The translations under genes were made by a program, and so were the position numbers. DNA of 64,000 bases from Liolophura sinensis (taxonomy: Eukaryota; Mollusca; Polyplacophora; Chitonida; Chitonidae): assembly GCF_032854445.1 (NCBI RefSeq), contig NC_088301.1, positions 49,037,116 through 49,101,115 of the forward strand, in the 5' to 3' direction. Below are positions 1 to 12,200 of the stretch, piece after piece. Every line of letters begins with the position of its first letter. The first letter of the stretch is position 1. The notes below the pieces were generated by a model, which was given only the letters and a program-made list of their open reading frames with translations, was not told the origin of the DNA and ran no database searches.

Positions 1-382
1 CAACTGTTAACCAAAATTGACATTCCAGGTAAATAATAGTAAGGAGTTACTCCTTGTCTGATGTTGTTACACAATGTTATTTGGGTGTTAGTATTTTTCA
101 GATTCTTATGTTTGTGAGTGTTATTTCTGGCATGACCCCAGATCACTGTGGGTACTACTCCTGGTAAGCCTTAAGCCTTACTACTTTGGGTATTATTAAG
201 ATATAACCCCATGCTGCAGCTGGTGTCACTCCTGTTATATACTCTTACAGGTTTTACCTCAGGAAAATGATCAGTAGATACATATTTCTCTTCAGGTACA
301 CATATTCCTTACCAGTAGCTTTTCTCTGGAATGCACCAGCTGCATGTACATGTATGTATATTGTTACAACGCCAAGTTAGTC
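1..382. other. Non-coding, nothing recognised
   Basis: A/T-rich sequence. I see no exon, RNA gene or repeat I can name. Confidence 0.5.
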
Positions 383-394
383 CATTGCCCTCAT

Positions 395-649
395 CTCAGT
401 CGGTTAGCGCACTAGCGCAGCGTAATGACCCAGAAGCCTCTCACCAATGCGGTCCCTGTGAGTTCAAGTCCATCTCATGCTGGCTTCCTCTCTGGCCATA
501 AGTGAGAACGTCTGCCAGCAACCTGTGGATGGTCGTGGGTTTCCCCCGGGCTCTGCCCGGTTTCCTCCCACCATAATGCTGACCGCCGTTGTATAAGTGA
601 AATATTCTTGAGTACGGCGTAAAACACCAATCAAATAAAGAAAATAAAC
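395..649 (+). mobile_element. tRNA-derived SINE with 12-bp target duplication
   Basis: Starts inside the A box (CTCAGTCGGTTAGCGC), has a B box GAGTTCAAGTCC, the conserved body with ATGGTCGTGGGTTTCCCCCG, and ends ACGGCGTAAAACACCAATCA plus an A-rich tail. CATTGCCCTCAT at 383-394 is repeated at 650-661. Confidence 0.88.
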
Positions 650-723
650 ATTGCCCTCATTGGCCTGGGTTACTCAAGGCTCAGTCCCACAACCTAACAG
701 TGGGTGTAACACAATAACTAACC

Positions 724-973
724 ATGGCCAAGGTGGTTGGCGCGTCAGCATGGTGTAATGACCCAGGAGCCTCTCATCAATGCAGTCCTTGCGAGTTCAA
801 GTACAGCTCATGCTGGCTTCCTATCTGGCCGCATGCGGGAAGGTCTTCCAGCAACCTGCAGATGGTCACATGTTTCCCCTCTGCTTTGCCCAGTTTCCTC
901 CCACCACCATGCAGGCCACTGTTGTATAAGTGAAATATTCTTGAGTATGCTATAGAACACCAATCAAATAAAT
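724..973 (+). mobile_element. tRNA-derived SINE with 12-bp target duplication
   Basis: Same family as the SINE at 395, more diverged (ATGGTCACATGTTTCCCC). CAATAACTAACC at 712-723 is repeated at 974-985. Its open frames are not genes. Confidence 0.85.
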
Positions 974-985
974 CAATAACTAACC

Positions 986-2297
986 CTTGGCTGGATGTTA
1001 AAAAATGTTAACCAAGGAAAGATTTCACAGGCTCAATGCTGTAAAATAAGGCAAGGCGTTGAGAATAATGAAAACCCTCTTTATGAAACTTATGCATCAT
1101 GCCTTATGTAGCCCAAAATATTATGTTCTGATATATAATATGTACATCTACATTATAGATGTAAATATTCTAAAAAATAGCAGATTTCAAAAATACCTTT
1201 CCTGTTACTGAAAATAGAAATAAAATAGCAAAAATAGATTTGTTTTTCAGAATGCTATTTTTTCACCAGTTTTGAACATTTTCAATATTTTTTTCTTCAA
1301 GTGCATAGTTAACTATTTAAACTACTAATTCTCCGACACATTTTTAATATCCATCTTACATGTTTCTGAGTGATAACTTAAAGCTAAAATTTTTTTGAAA
1401 TTCTTTTACTAATATCTTTAAAGATATCAAATACTTGTGAGATCCTTTCTTAGCTTAAGTTTTCAGTTACATGTGTGACAAATTTCACAGCAATATGTTG
1501 AAAAATAAAAGTACTGCACAACACACAGCTGTATCAAAAACAGAAAGGGAGAAAATGACAAAATGTGGAGTCTCATATGTGACAAAAATTCATCATTAAT
1601 CCATTTGCCAAATTAATTTTTATCAAGAATTGTTTCACCTTTAGTCATTGCTTTGGTTGGACATTAGTAGTACTCTTTGTCAAATTTAAGGTATTTAAAA
1701 TTTAAATTTAGTTTGGGCTGTGATTTCATGAACATAAGATTGCACTGGAGTTTCTTCATGTTATTACTTGAGGCATTCATTACTTAGCTTCCATAGCTTA
1801 TGAATTGAGAACTGCCATCAATCTATCCAGTCATATATCCTCATCCAATGCCTTCAAATTGGGACATTTCTTCGTTCTGCACTGCATTTCTGCATATTAC
1901 GTAATTCTCATTCTCAGAGGAATGAGTATTCATAATGGCATTTCCATGGAAACACAGAATTAGTTTTTTTAAGGAAAAGGGAAAGGTAAGAAATTAAGAA
2001 TCAAAATGTGTCCTCAAAACAAAACAAAACTGTAGGAGTATCCTGAAACATAAACCTCATTTTACTAGGGGCAATTACACTGGATTAGTCCAATGTCACT
2101 AAGTATAGTGTGAGATATCTCCATTCTAGTACCCTGATGATTATCCTATGGCAAGCTCATGCCAATATGGACTTATCATAGACCCTGTTCTGCAAAGAGC
2201 ATTTCCTCTAAACCACAGTTTTGACTGTAGCCCTTTGAATGACCCCATTCTGCACAGTCCCTGAGTAATTTACCTTGCACAGACCACTGTAGGCGTT
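986..2297. other. Non-coding, nothing recognised
   Basis: A/T-rich with short homopolymers. No supported frame on either strand. Confidence 0.5.
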
Positions 2298-2472
2298 ATT
2301 CAAGCACTGTTCCAGTATCACAGGTGTGAGTCAAGCACTTTTCCAGTATTTCAGGTGTTAGTCAAGCACTGTTCCAATATCACAGGTGTTACTCAGACAC
2401 TGTACCAAATATTGCAGGTGTGTACCAAACACTGTTCCAACATCAAAGTTTTTACTCAAGCACAGCTTCCAT
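2298..2472. repeat. Minisatellite, about 31-bp unit, 5 copies
   Basis: Units start TCAAGCACTGTTCCAGTATC and end CAGGTGTKAG, diverging toward the right. The minus-strand frame across it is not a gene. Confidence 0.8.
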
Positions 2473-2879
2473 AACCATATAGTTCTGGGTCTTTGACGTC
2501 TATTAATTGTGCAATCAACATCGCTTTTAGTATTTACACGTACCATTGAAATACCTTGAGCTAATTTGACAAGAGGTCGAATTTCACTGGTTACCTGTAA
2601 CCATTTGACAGAAATCACAGTCATCATTGCTCTAATTGTCTACGAACTGCCTGACTGCAAATACCTGTACATACTAATAGAGTACAAGTCTTACAAAGAT
2701 CCCACATGAGCTCATTGTGTCTAAAACACGTCATTCCCTTCTGTTGGTTCACCACAAGAGATATTGAGAGAAAAGTCTGTATTAACAGAGAACAAAATAA
2801 TAACCCCAAGATGCAGTTATTAGAGTCTGAAAATATCTCGCAATAATAACCCAAGTTGTGGTGTAAAAAGTAGGTAAAC

Positions 2880-2885
2880 TTTATT
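2880..2885 (-). terminator. Poly(A) signal AATAAA for a minus-strand transcript
   Basis: TTTATT on the plus strand reads AATAAA on the minus strand, about 2 kb downstream of the orphan terminal exon at 4923. It is the best candidate for the end of that transcript. Cleavage position not determined. Confidence 0.4.
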
Positions 2886-4883
2886 GGTAAGACGAGGAAT
2901 GACCTCTACTGGCATGTGACACAGTTTATCTGGGCAAGGTGAAATTATAGCAATGATCTTGTCAATATACACAGATAGGACTAACATGACAACACTGGGT
3001 GAAACTGGTCACATAACACCATCTTGGCACTGACAAAGCACATCTGACTCATAACGCACACTCATACCTGTTGAAATAAACAAAACAATGAGATGTCATA
3101 CCCCAACAAAAGTCTCTAATGACAGCAACTGGATGAAATGTGTAACAAACTAAAGAAAACAATCCGTTTTGCGATCAACAAAGGCCAACCTATAAACAAG
3201 TTGAAAGTGTGTGACTTAATGTCCACTTGGCCTTAAATAACTTCCTGTCTCAGTGAAAAAAACGGTATGACAAGTATCTGTTGATGTTCAGGTGATCGGT
3301 TTGGTTGTGCCATATGTTACAGGGAGCAGTCTTAAATAACATGGATCAGTATTGTAAAAGAATTCTTTTTTTTTTTTCCATAACCAATTTAAGTCGCTGA
3401 CTACACACAGTACAAAAAACAAAGGTGACTTACATAAAAATCAAATGTAAATGACCTAAAATTTGCCCCCAATTTTTTTTTTTTTTTTTTAAGAGGCAAA
3501 ATAAATGTCACCAAAGTAACTTCCAGTGCTGAAACTTCTATTTACTGAGTAGGGCAATGTTCTACCTTCCAAACAAATCTTAAATGACATTTTTAAGTCT
3601 AAGATCAGTAGGCTGAACATTCAGAATCAGGAAAAATGAGCCACTTTGGACAAAGGCAAAATTTTAGGTCATTAACAGTAAATTAAAAAACATACAATAA
3701 ATAACCACAAATAACAAGTAAATGTAAAATGCGTACTAGTACACGAGTGGGAGCAAAAATACTTGCTACGTACACCTTTAGATATATATTCAGAACTAGA
3801 ATTGTATTACTAGATCTAGTTATATGCATTGAAGTCAGATTCCAGCTGTTTCTTGTTTCTCTTTTAAATTTCATTGGATTCAAGTGTACCTACATAAGAA
3901 AAGATAGTCAGCAGTTAGTTTGCCAATGAGTGAGCATCTATCAGGCAAGTAGTGCAGACTGCCCCACATGAACTATCTTAATGATTTTGTAGGGCAGTAG
4001 GCAAACTAGTTCAGTGACAAGGATGTAATTTACATAAATATCCATTTGTACTTACCAATGTACATGACTTAGTCATTAACTCAAGAACCTAAATAAGATC
4101 TAACCAGCTATACACATTTGCATCACTGCATTGAGAAAATAGCCACTGTACGCATGAGGAAATAAAATGCAGCTAGGCATAAAAACTTGTAACCATCACA
4201 AATAACACAAAAGAAAGTTCATAACTCAGTTTACAATGACATAGGCAACATGTAATGTCAATTAAGTTACCCTCTAATAATGTAAAAATTCATGTGTGTA
4301 ACGAGACAACTGTGGATGGCAATTCTTGTAGTATGGATGAGTAGAAAATTAATATTTCTCATACAAATATCACACTAACCAAGGATTTTTGATCAGTATA
4401 CCACTAAGTTGGGGGTTAATAAAAAAAATAATTAACCCAAGACAATATTAAACAAAGTCTGTAAGTATTGTAACACCTAAGTCCACATTCGTGACACAAC
4501 CAAATAGGTAAAAAGATATGTTTCTTACAAATACTGGTACAATGCAAACATAAAATGCTCATTAATAATTTCTGGTTAAATCTGTATTAAGAGAATGCAA
4601 AAACAGGGGTTACCCATGTACAACTAGCAACAATTTCCAGAGGAAAATATTCCAGCTTCACACAGCCACACAAAGTCCAAAAAAGCTGGGAAAAGAATGT
4701 CTTGTACAATTCCTGAATTTTCAACTTTATAGAATTAAGAGTGAAGTTTAACTGACAGAAAAATCTGCATCCATACTAAGATGGAAAGCAATAGATCACT
4801 CAAAATTTCTCAGATGGATTCAAATGATTTGATGAAACTACTGAACACTTATCACAGAAGTTTATATATTTCCTAGGTTAAAT

Positions 4884-4923
4884 CTAGGTGGACCTTGCCA
4901 TGTGGAACAGGTCATCATATGCC
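4884..4923 (-). CDS. Orphan short terminal coding exon (AYDDLFHMARST)
   Basis: A strong acceptor (CCCTTTCTTTTCAG) is followed by one base and AYDDLFHMARST, stop at 4886-4884, then about 2 kb with no obvious reading frame to a poly(A) signal near 2880. I do not recognise the peptide and see no convincing upstream exon between 4924 and 8994. The phase fits IPPK exon 13, which ends with two codon bases, so an alternative IPPK 3' exon is possible. A spliced 3' UTR or the end of another gene would look the same. Confidence 0.35.
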
Positions 4924-5904
4924 CTGAAAAGAAAGGGAAAAGTTAATCAACTGTGTTCATCTTTTGTCCTTTTCCTTTGGTGTCAAGTTTCATCTGGCTT
5001 ATGAGAAATCAGAACTAAAAAACTAACAAAAAAAGTCACACAGGTAAAAATATTCTGATCAGCAGATAAATATGGCAGCAAGGTCAATAAAGATCATAAA
5101 TGCACCTGTAAGATAACGACACGATGAATGAATATACATGTGTAAATATCTGCATTTTATCTACCTCTATGTTTCTTACAAAAATGCATTCGATCAGTCT
5201 TTTTTCTTGCACCCATATTCTTCTGTCCGCAAGTTTGTCCATATTCAGCTGAATTACATGAAGACATGGAGAAAAGTCAAATCTTTGTCATGTACATAGA
5301 ACAATGTTGTAACAAACAGATCTGCATTTACATGTATTTCTTATGTCATATTTTCTATCTACTCCATAGTTCAGCTCTTACAGGATCAGATAAACTAAGA
5401 CCAATGTTAATATATGGTAAGATTATTTAAGGTGGCTACATCAGACATTTAAGGTGGCTGCATTTAGTAGTCATGCAGTACATTGGTGACCACTAGTCTG
5501 ACACACTCACAGACCTCAAGGATTTAATATAATGTACTAATATACATGAAAGTTGCTTGGCATTAATTCTCATGCTATAAACTTTATACTGGACTAGCAA
5601 GTTGGGGCAGGGATTGAGTTTTCCAACACATATTCGCAGATTAAGCAATTAAACCAAGCAGCCTCTCAGTAGAACATTATGCAGCACAACACAAAAAGGA
5701 ATACATGATAAAACAAGTAAAAAAAAAAAAAAATGAAAGTGCAAGGAAATGCATAAAATCCTATTAGGCCACAGAGATCTTGTAGACCAACCATAATTAG
5801 CCTGCCTTTTTTCTTTCTTTCTCTTCTTTAGTGAATTTTGTGAAGTACACATAAAGTTCTGGTATTTAATATAATAATTATCTGGGGCCAGTTTCACAAT
5901 TTTT

Positions 5905-6125
5905 TCATTTATTTCACTTGTTTTAGACCATACTGAAGAATATTTGAGTTATACCACAGCGACCAGTGTTGTGGTGGGATGAAACTCACAAGCATCCACA
6001 GTTTGCTGGCAGACCTTCTCACTACGATCGCAGAGTAAACCAGCATGAGCCAGCTTGAATTCACAATAATCAGAATGGTGAGAGGCTCCTGGGTCATTTT
6101 GCTGTGCTAGCATGTTGACCACTAG
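5905..6125 (-). mobile_element. Degenerate SINE, minus orientation
   Basis: Reversed body with GGAGCCTCTC complement (GAGAGGCTCCTGGGTCATT), the CTGGCAGACCTTC segment and a TATTTGAGT remnant of the tail. It adjoins a short GGGGCCAGTTTCACAA segment at 5885 that looks like one end of another repeat. Confidence 0.65.
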
Positions 6126-7879
6126 GTCCCCAGTTTACAAGCTGTCACAATGTTATGCCAAACACATTTACCAAGGAGAAGTATCTCTTCACTGTATGTT
6201 ATGAAAGTTATGCCAGGCGCAATTTGTGACTGCTTCGTAATACAGACCATTGATGAGTGTTGAAACAACTAGTGCCTACTCCACATAACAAACACGTAAG
6301 TTACTATTGCCTGAAACTATATTTCAAAGTCATTTACTGCATTTAAAATATACACATACTGTACTACTGTACTTGTGCTTTTCAACCATTTCACAAAAAA
6401 AAAAGAAATATAGCTGAACTGGCATTTATGTATATACATGTGCACATACATGTCTTAAAGACAGCAATGTCAGTTGTTTTTTCATACAGTTAGCATCTTC
6501 CAGCTTGTGTGAATATTTCTATCACTGCTCTCTATTAAACTGGTGTAATAATTTGGAACCAGCTACTGGCATCCTTAAACAGTAAGCACACTTTTATGTA
6601 TATTTCGAAACTGCTTCTTATTGATACTAGTAAAAATTCCCACAACATGATGTCATGACTCTCCTGCGGCAGCATCTTGTCTAACACCTTGTATCAATAT
6701 CAACATGGTCTGGTACACGGGTACCAACATTACTCGAATATGGCTGCCTACCGAGTTGATGTTCCAGTTTAACAGCATATCCTAGGAATACAGATTGCAG
6801 AAATTAGTGTCACAAACATATGAATATTTACTTGTATGAAACAGGGATGTTCTTCTGGCCCACAGACCTAACAATGCCAAAATAAGATCTTCATAAACAG
6901 TCATGCACAAAGAAGTATTCAAATTTACTTACAAAAACTTTATACCTATATACCTATACATATTCATGTAAATAAACATATTAAATAGAAAACTATTAAT
7001 CATTAACAGACATAAAAACCATATATGAGAGGTATATCAAATTAGTTTACAGAACTAAAACTGGAACTGCCCCTGTTCAGGGAATTAACAGGAAAAAACT
7101 ATAACATGAAATCATTATTTCTGTATATTAAAGCCATTGTGGGTAGATGACAAGATGCTCACAGGTTATGTACAGGGCTTAACATATGCAAATTGTGATT
7201 AACCCATCATACATGTACATAGGGTAATAATTGCTTGAAGAGCTTGTTGTACATGTATGTAAACAAAATATTTTTGCCATTTCATGACCATATACTGTAA
7301 GTCATGATATCAATTTCTCATAAATATAAACAGCACTTCAAAAACTGTGATATTATCATGGGTAAAACTGTTTGACTTGGTTAACAATAAGGACTTACCC
7401 ATGGTGAATGGTTAACCATAAGGACTTACAAACAGTTTCAAATTCAGTTATTTATCTTTGAGTTGGAGTATTCCTTTATCACAGCAATTATAGTTATGCT
7501 GGAAATGGAAAAAATATTCATTTTTGTCATAAACTGTATATACCAACAGGTTAAAATTACTTAAGAGCCTTTACAGTTACAAATCTGTCCAAAGGCGACT
7601 AAATTTCATACACAAATTGTCAATAGTAAAATGATTATTACTAAACAGACATTGTCTTAGCAGTGTTATTCTATACCCAATATACCTAGTAAAGGTTACA
7701 AGAGGATAACATATACATGTGTGTTTATCCTTAATATCCATGATGAATGCCTTATATTAAGCCCTGTAAATGGTCCTATGAACTATAATCAAATTAATTA
7801 TTATTAATAACAAATTATTAAATGATGTCATACAATAAATAATACAAAATATAGCACAGACTGTGTACATTACATATGT

Positions 7880-7887
7880 ACATACAT

Positions 7888-7920
<33 letters not shown>

Positions 7921-7940
7921 CATACAAACACATACATACA
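7880..7940. repeat. Microsatellite (CATA)n-(CA)n-(TA)n-(CATA)n
   Basis: Compound simple repeat. The Cys/Val/Tyr-rich minus-strand open frame over it is spurious. Confidence 0.95.
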
Positions 7941-8994
7941 GATCCAGTAGGGAGATGATATGCCATGGCTTATGCCAGGAAACAAGTTGTATTTCAACCC
8001 ATACTAGAATCAATTTTTACTGCGATTTTTAAATCCAGTCTGAAGACTTGACATCTATGAAAGTTACATTGTAGATGACTATCTAGCTTGGGCTAAAATC
8101 TAACTGCCTATAGATCGATCTAGTGTGTGAATGAAGAGGGCATATGTACCCTGATCACTCATACTAGGTATCATGGTTAGTATCAACACACATTTCAATA
8201 TTAGGTCACTTAACTGACCCAGATAGACACATTCACAGCATATGTTGACTTTCCTCCCCCCATACATACCACTACACACTAGCAAGTATTTTAATATGGT
8301 GTCAGTTCCAAGTTCATCCCCTATCTCATAATCACAGTGTCGTATGTTGCATCAGGCTACCAGCAAACTGCAGCATGTTTTATGTTCACTGCAAAGAATT
8401 CAGAGCATTGCTGGCCAGCCAATATGGAGTTGGACACATCAGCCTTAAGGTTCAGCCATGCAAACAACTTTATAAGTAAGTATAAAAGTCTCCAATCAAA
8501 ATAAAGATCACAGATTCAACTTGACATGTAAACAATAACATATTACACAATCCAGTAATTTGATTTATACACTCAGCTGACTGTACTTGTTGTCTTGAAC
8601 ATTTAGCTGAAACCATCTCAATGCAAAAGATATCTTTTTTTTTTCAGTTTATGTTTAGATTCAAATCTGCCACAGATTTTTCCTTTTTCATTTTCCTTGT
8701 GTGTTTTCTATTCTAATTCATTTGGCATAGTTTTATCTACATGCAGACCAACAAATGACTTGTGGCGAGATCAGTATGCGAGTTATAAATATCTGCCAGA
8801 GTAACAGTTTCACCAACAATCTTGAAATTTGCTTCCAGGAAACACTCATTAAGCTCTCTGTAGGGGATTATAGGTTTCAATGGAAGCCCTTGGATCAAAA
8901 CATTTTAATTCTTGTTTTCACAATAACGGCCATTCCCTTCTTGATCGTTGTCAGTGTTGAGAACCAAGAACTTGGGGACGTTTGCTGAACGCAA

Positions 8995-9205
8995 TCAGCT
9001 CTGCTCAGACTGCTGCTCTCTTTCCATCATGAGGGCTTTCCTATAAGCCTCCATTATATCTAGGTCCTGCTGAAAGTACTTTGGGATTTTATCAAAAGGT
9101 TTGGGGTCTAAGTCTATGGTGCCCACAGAGAACTTGTACAGCTGTCCATCCAAGTCCACCAAGGTCTGATCAGGGTTGTTTGCCACGTACCAAGAGTCAC
9201 ATTCA
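8995..9205 (-). CDS. IPPK: IPPK coding exon 14 (terminal)
   Basis: Completes a split Ser, then ECDSWYVANNPDQTL, YKFSVGTIDLDPKPFDKIP and a charged tail ending EREQQSEQS, TGA at 8997-8995. The IDLDxKPxxxIP motif is the C-terminal family hallmark and matches human LDLDLKPYESIP. Acceptor ATTCCAG. Confidence 0.94.
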
Positions 9206-12200
9206 CTGGAATGATAACAAGGTAGAACATGTGTAAATACAATGTGAAGCTCCCAGTTTGATGAAAAAGATTATTCCTCCATATATACATATCCAAGTGT
9301 ACAGAATTAACCTAATGACACATCTGTAATACATTTTACAAACCAGTATCTATTGTTAGGAATTACACACTCGGGTTTTAGCAAAGATTCTAGTTCTCAA
9401 AAGATGTCTTAAACTACTGAAAATCCACTTTCTAAATGCAGTATAACAAACTGACACATTTTACTATTAACAGTGCTTTAGACCAAAATTAAAAGAGCTA
9501 CACAGTGTTTGTACAACACGTTCCACACAACATTTTTAGTGATTCCACTATTATATTTACAAGTCTATGTGGATAAACTAGTCTTTTTTAGGCAGCAACA
9601 AAAGGTTATTTTTCCCTTTTAATATCTAACTTCTGTTTTGAACTTTCCATGCTTTGAAATCTTTTATGAGTGTCCTAACAGTTCCCCTTAGTCCTTTAAA
9701 GGAAAAGCTATTTATATGTTTCTGTACCTGTAAGATTTTATAAGAAGGGTGTGGTGAGAAGTCCACATTTGGTGATTGGCGATATTATTTGGCATATGAT
9801 ATCAGAGGAACAACTTCATGCCTGGCTGCATGTCCTACAACTGAAGTTAACCAACTTGGGTTTGAATCATATAATGACCATGGTAACCAAATACTGTTCA
9901 ATTATTAGGTTAACAGAAGGTGTATATTCCCTGACACACCAGGCCTCCTGCACTCCACAATACTGATACATACAGTAGGATACCGTTTTATTTCACAATC
10001 TCTGTTTCAGAGGTGAAATTAATTGCCGGTTCCCATGCAGTCAGTAAAAATTCATAGAGGACCTACATGTAGCGGATCACTTTACCAATAATGCGTGGCT
10101 CTGGGAAACTCTAGAAGAGGCCTACAGGCTTAATATGATGAAACAGCAGCTTGGACCAGAGTCCACTTATACCAGCATGTCATCATACACATGTACACTA
10201 TTAACACAGCACAAAATGTGGGTACCCTATAATGCAGCCAATTACCTCGTAGACACGTAAAACATTGCGCCCTGACCTCCAAAACAGCAACTTTTATGGT
10301 CAAAATAAATATATCTATACATAATTGTTCAGTGAGGTCTAGTTACTTTTAGCAGAACACAATGAACACACTGGAAGGAATGATATATTCAACAATGTTT
10401 CTAGTCTGATGTTGTAATTTACTGACGAGAACATACACCTACATCTACAACATATACATATATTTCCAACACTTGTACATATCTGTCCTATCTACATGTA
10501 AACTTATCAAATAAATACATATTGTCCAACCTGTTTTTCTAGTCTTTTAATGTATGCATTGCGCTAATGGAAAAGGTGGAGATGGGAAACTGAAAAAGTC
10601 ACACATAAGCACAAGTCAATTTCATACGTTCTGATCACAATGGAGATAAAGTAATGAATATAATTAAACTTGGATTAGTTTTTCAGAGCAAACAAAAATG
10701 TTACTGTTTGCATAACTGGAATATAAATGTACGCCCTAGTGAAACCAAGGAAATATTGTGTGGGAATGGATGTAAGCTTACATTATTTTGAAGGACACAC
10801 TGAAATTCTACTTATACCTAATACAAACATATATGCCTGTGGCCAACCTGGAGTGATTTAAATTAAATCCAGACTAAGTGTACATGTGCAATGTACATGT
10901 AATACATTACAGCCCTTAGCACAACATTCCCCACATACACCCACAGCCTGTATACCCCTCTTCAAAAGAGCCACAATAGACAGAATTTACTTTTGTCAAA
11001 CAGGCGGCACACCCTCTACATGCGGACTATATCAAATTAGGTCAGTCGTCAGCAGTTTTATTGGCAAACAGCCATCTTCATGACAAAGTCTATTGATTTT
11101 GCTGTACAGGAATCAAAGCCTGCTAGAACACCTGCTCTAGGCAAAAACGACTATGCAGCAAGTACACAAGCAGTGGAAAATATTGACTTCTTTCTATTCA
11201 ACATGAATACCATTACCGTAAAGACACCTACAAAATATGACATAGATTTCACATGGATAACATGAATGTGAATGTTCCACCTGATATGTAATAGAACTCA
11301 ACTGCAGATGATTTTGCTTAAGGTATGAACAAAGAGGAACACTGAGCATTTAAGGTGTAGGCAAGCGGATTAATATAAAGAAGTTAGAGCCAGGGAAGGC
11401 GAAAGATAAGCTACAAAAAATCTGATCAATAATCAAAAAAAAAAAAAAAAAATTTTACAAACAAATGTTTTATACAAAATAACTACATCTTTCATCCCAT
11501 GAAACGAATATTCTTAAAAGTTAAACCTCCTGAAAATTTTCCTCCTAAAATAGATTTATTTTGGTAAGTCCTCTTTTTACACCAATAGAATGTTGCAAAA
11601 CACTGCATTGTTGGCATTTTAAAGCACATAAGTGTTTAAATAGTGAAGATAGATATATTTACCAACACACAGAGATTTCAAATTAAAACCATATATTCTA
11701 AAGATCATGAACTTAATTAGTTATTATTATTAGCTGATTACGTAACAACCTCTTACACAGATATTAAACAGCAAATTAAAAATTGTCGCCAAGGTGTAGG
11801 GATGTTTATTCCATTTCAATACAAAGTAACATCTTTTGTATTAATATTAACACAAATAATTTGCCAGAGGTCTACTTTGGAATCAGTTTCATCATTGTTG
11901 GAAATAAAGCTGTTCTACCACAAAGGTTGCTGATGAAAGAGCCTAGCTGATACGATGATACCACACAGAAGCTTCTGGAACAGGACTATTCAATACCCAG
12001 CAATTACTGGCAACAACACCAGCCATAATTTCATCAGCCACCTTGAACACAAGGTTCAGTCGCATGTATTTGCCGTGTTCGAGTGACACAAGGTCCAGAG
12101 TCACACACTGTACACTTTTTAATGCAATAATACTACACATGTAAGATATAAGATTATATAAAGCAATGCCAACATATCCAACATAAACCAAACCCTCACA

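Larger units (their letters stand above)
4924..8994. other. 3' flank / 3' UTR zone of IPPK
   Basis: The IPPK 3' UTR must begin at 8994, but its end is not clear. The zone holds the SINE at 5905 and the microsatellite at 7880. A minus-strand stretch at about 8737-8905 translates to LNECFLEANFKIVGETVTL then ADIYNSHTDL, which resembles the GST C-terminal capping box; I do not call it a gene. A possible exon at 5165-5249 (minus) is open in two frames but fits no neighbour. Confidence 0.45.

Noticed and set aside
8755-8988. 77-codon plus-strand open frame with a hydrophobic stretch
   Set aside because: Lies opposite the IPPK 3' UTR. No start context, domain or splice evidence.
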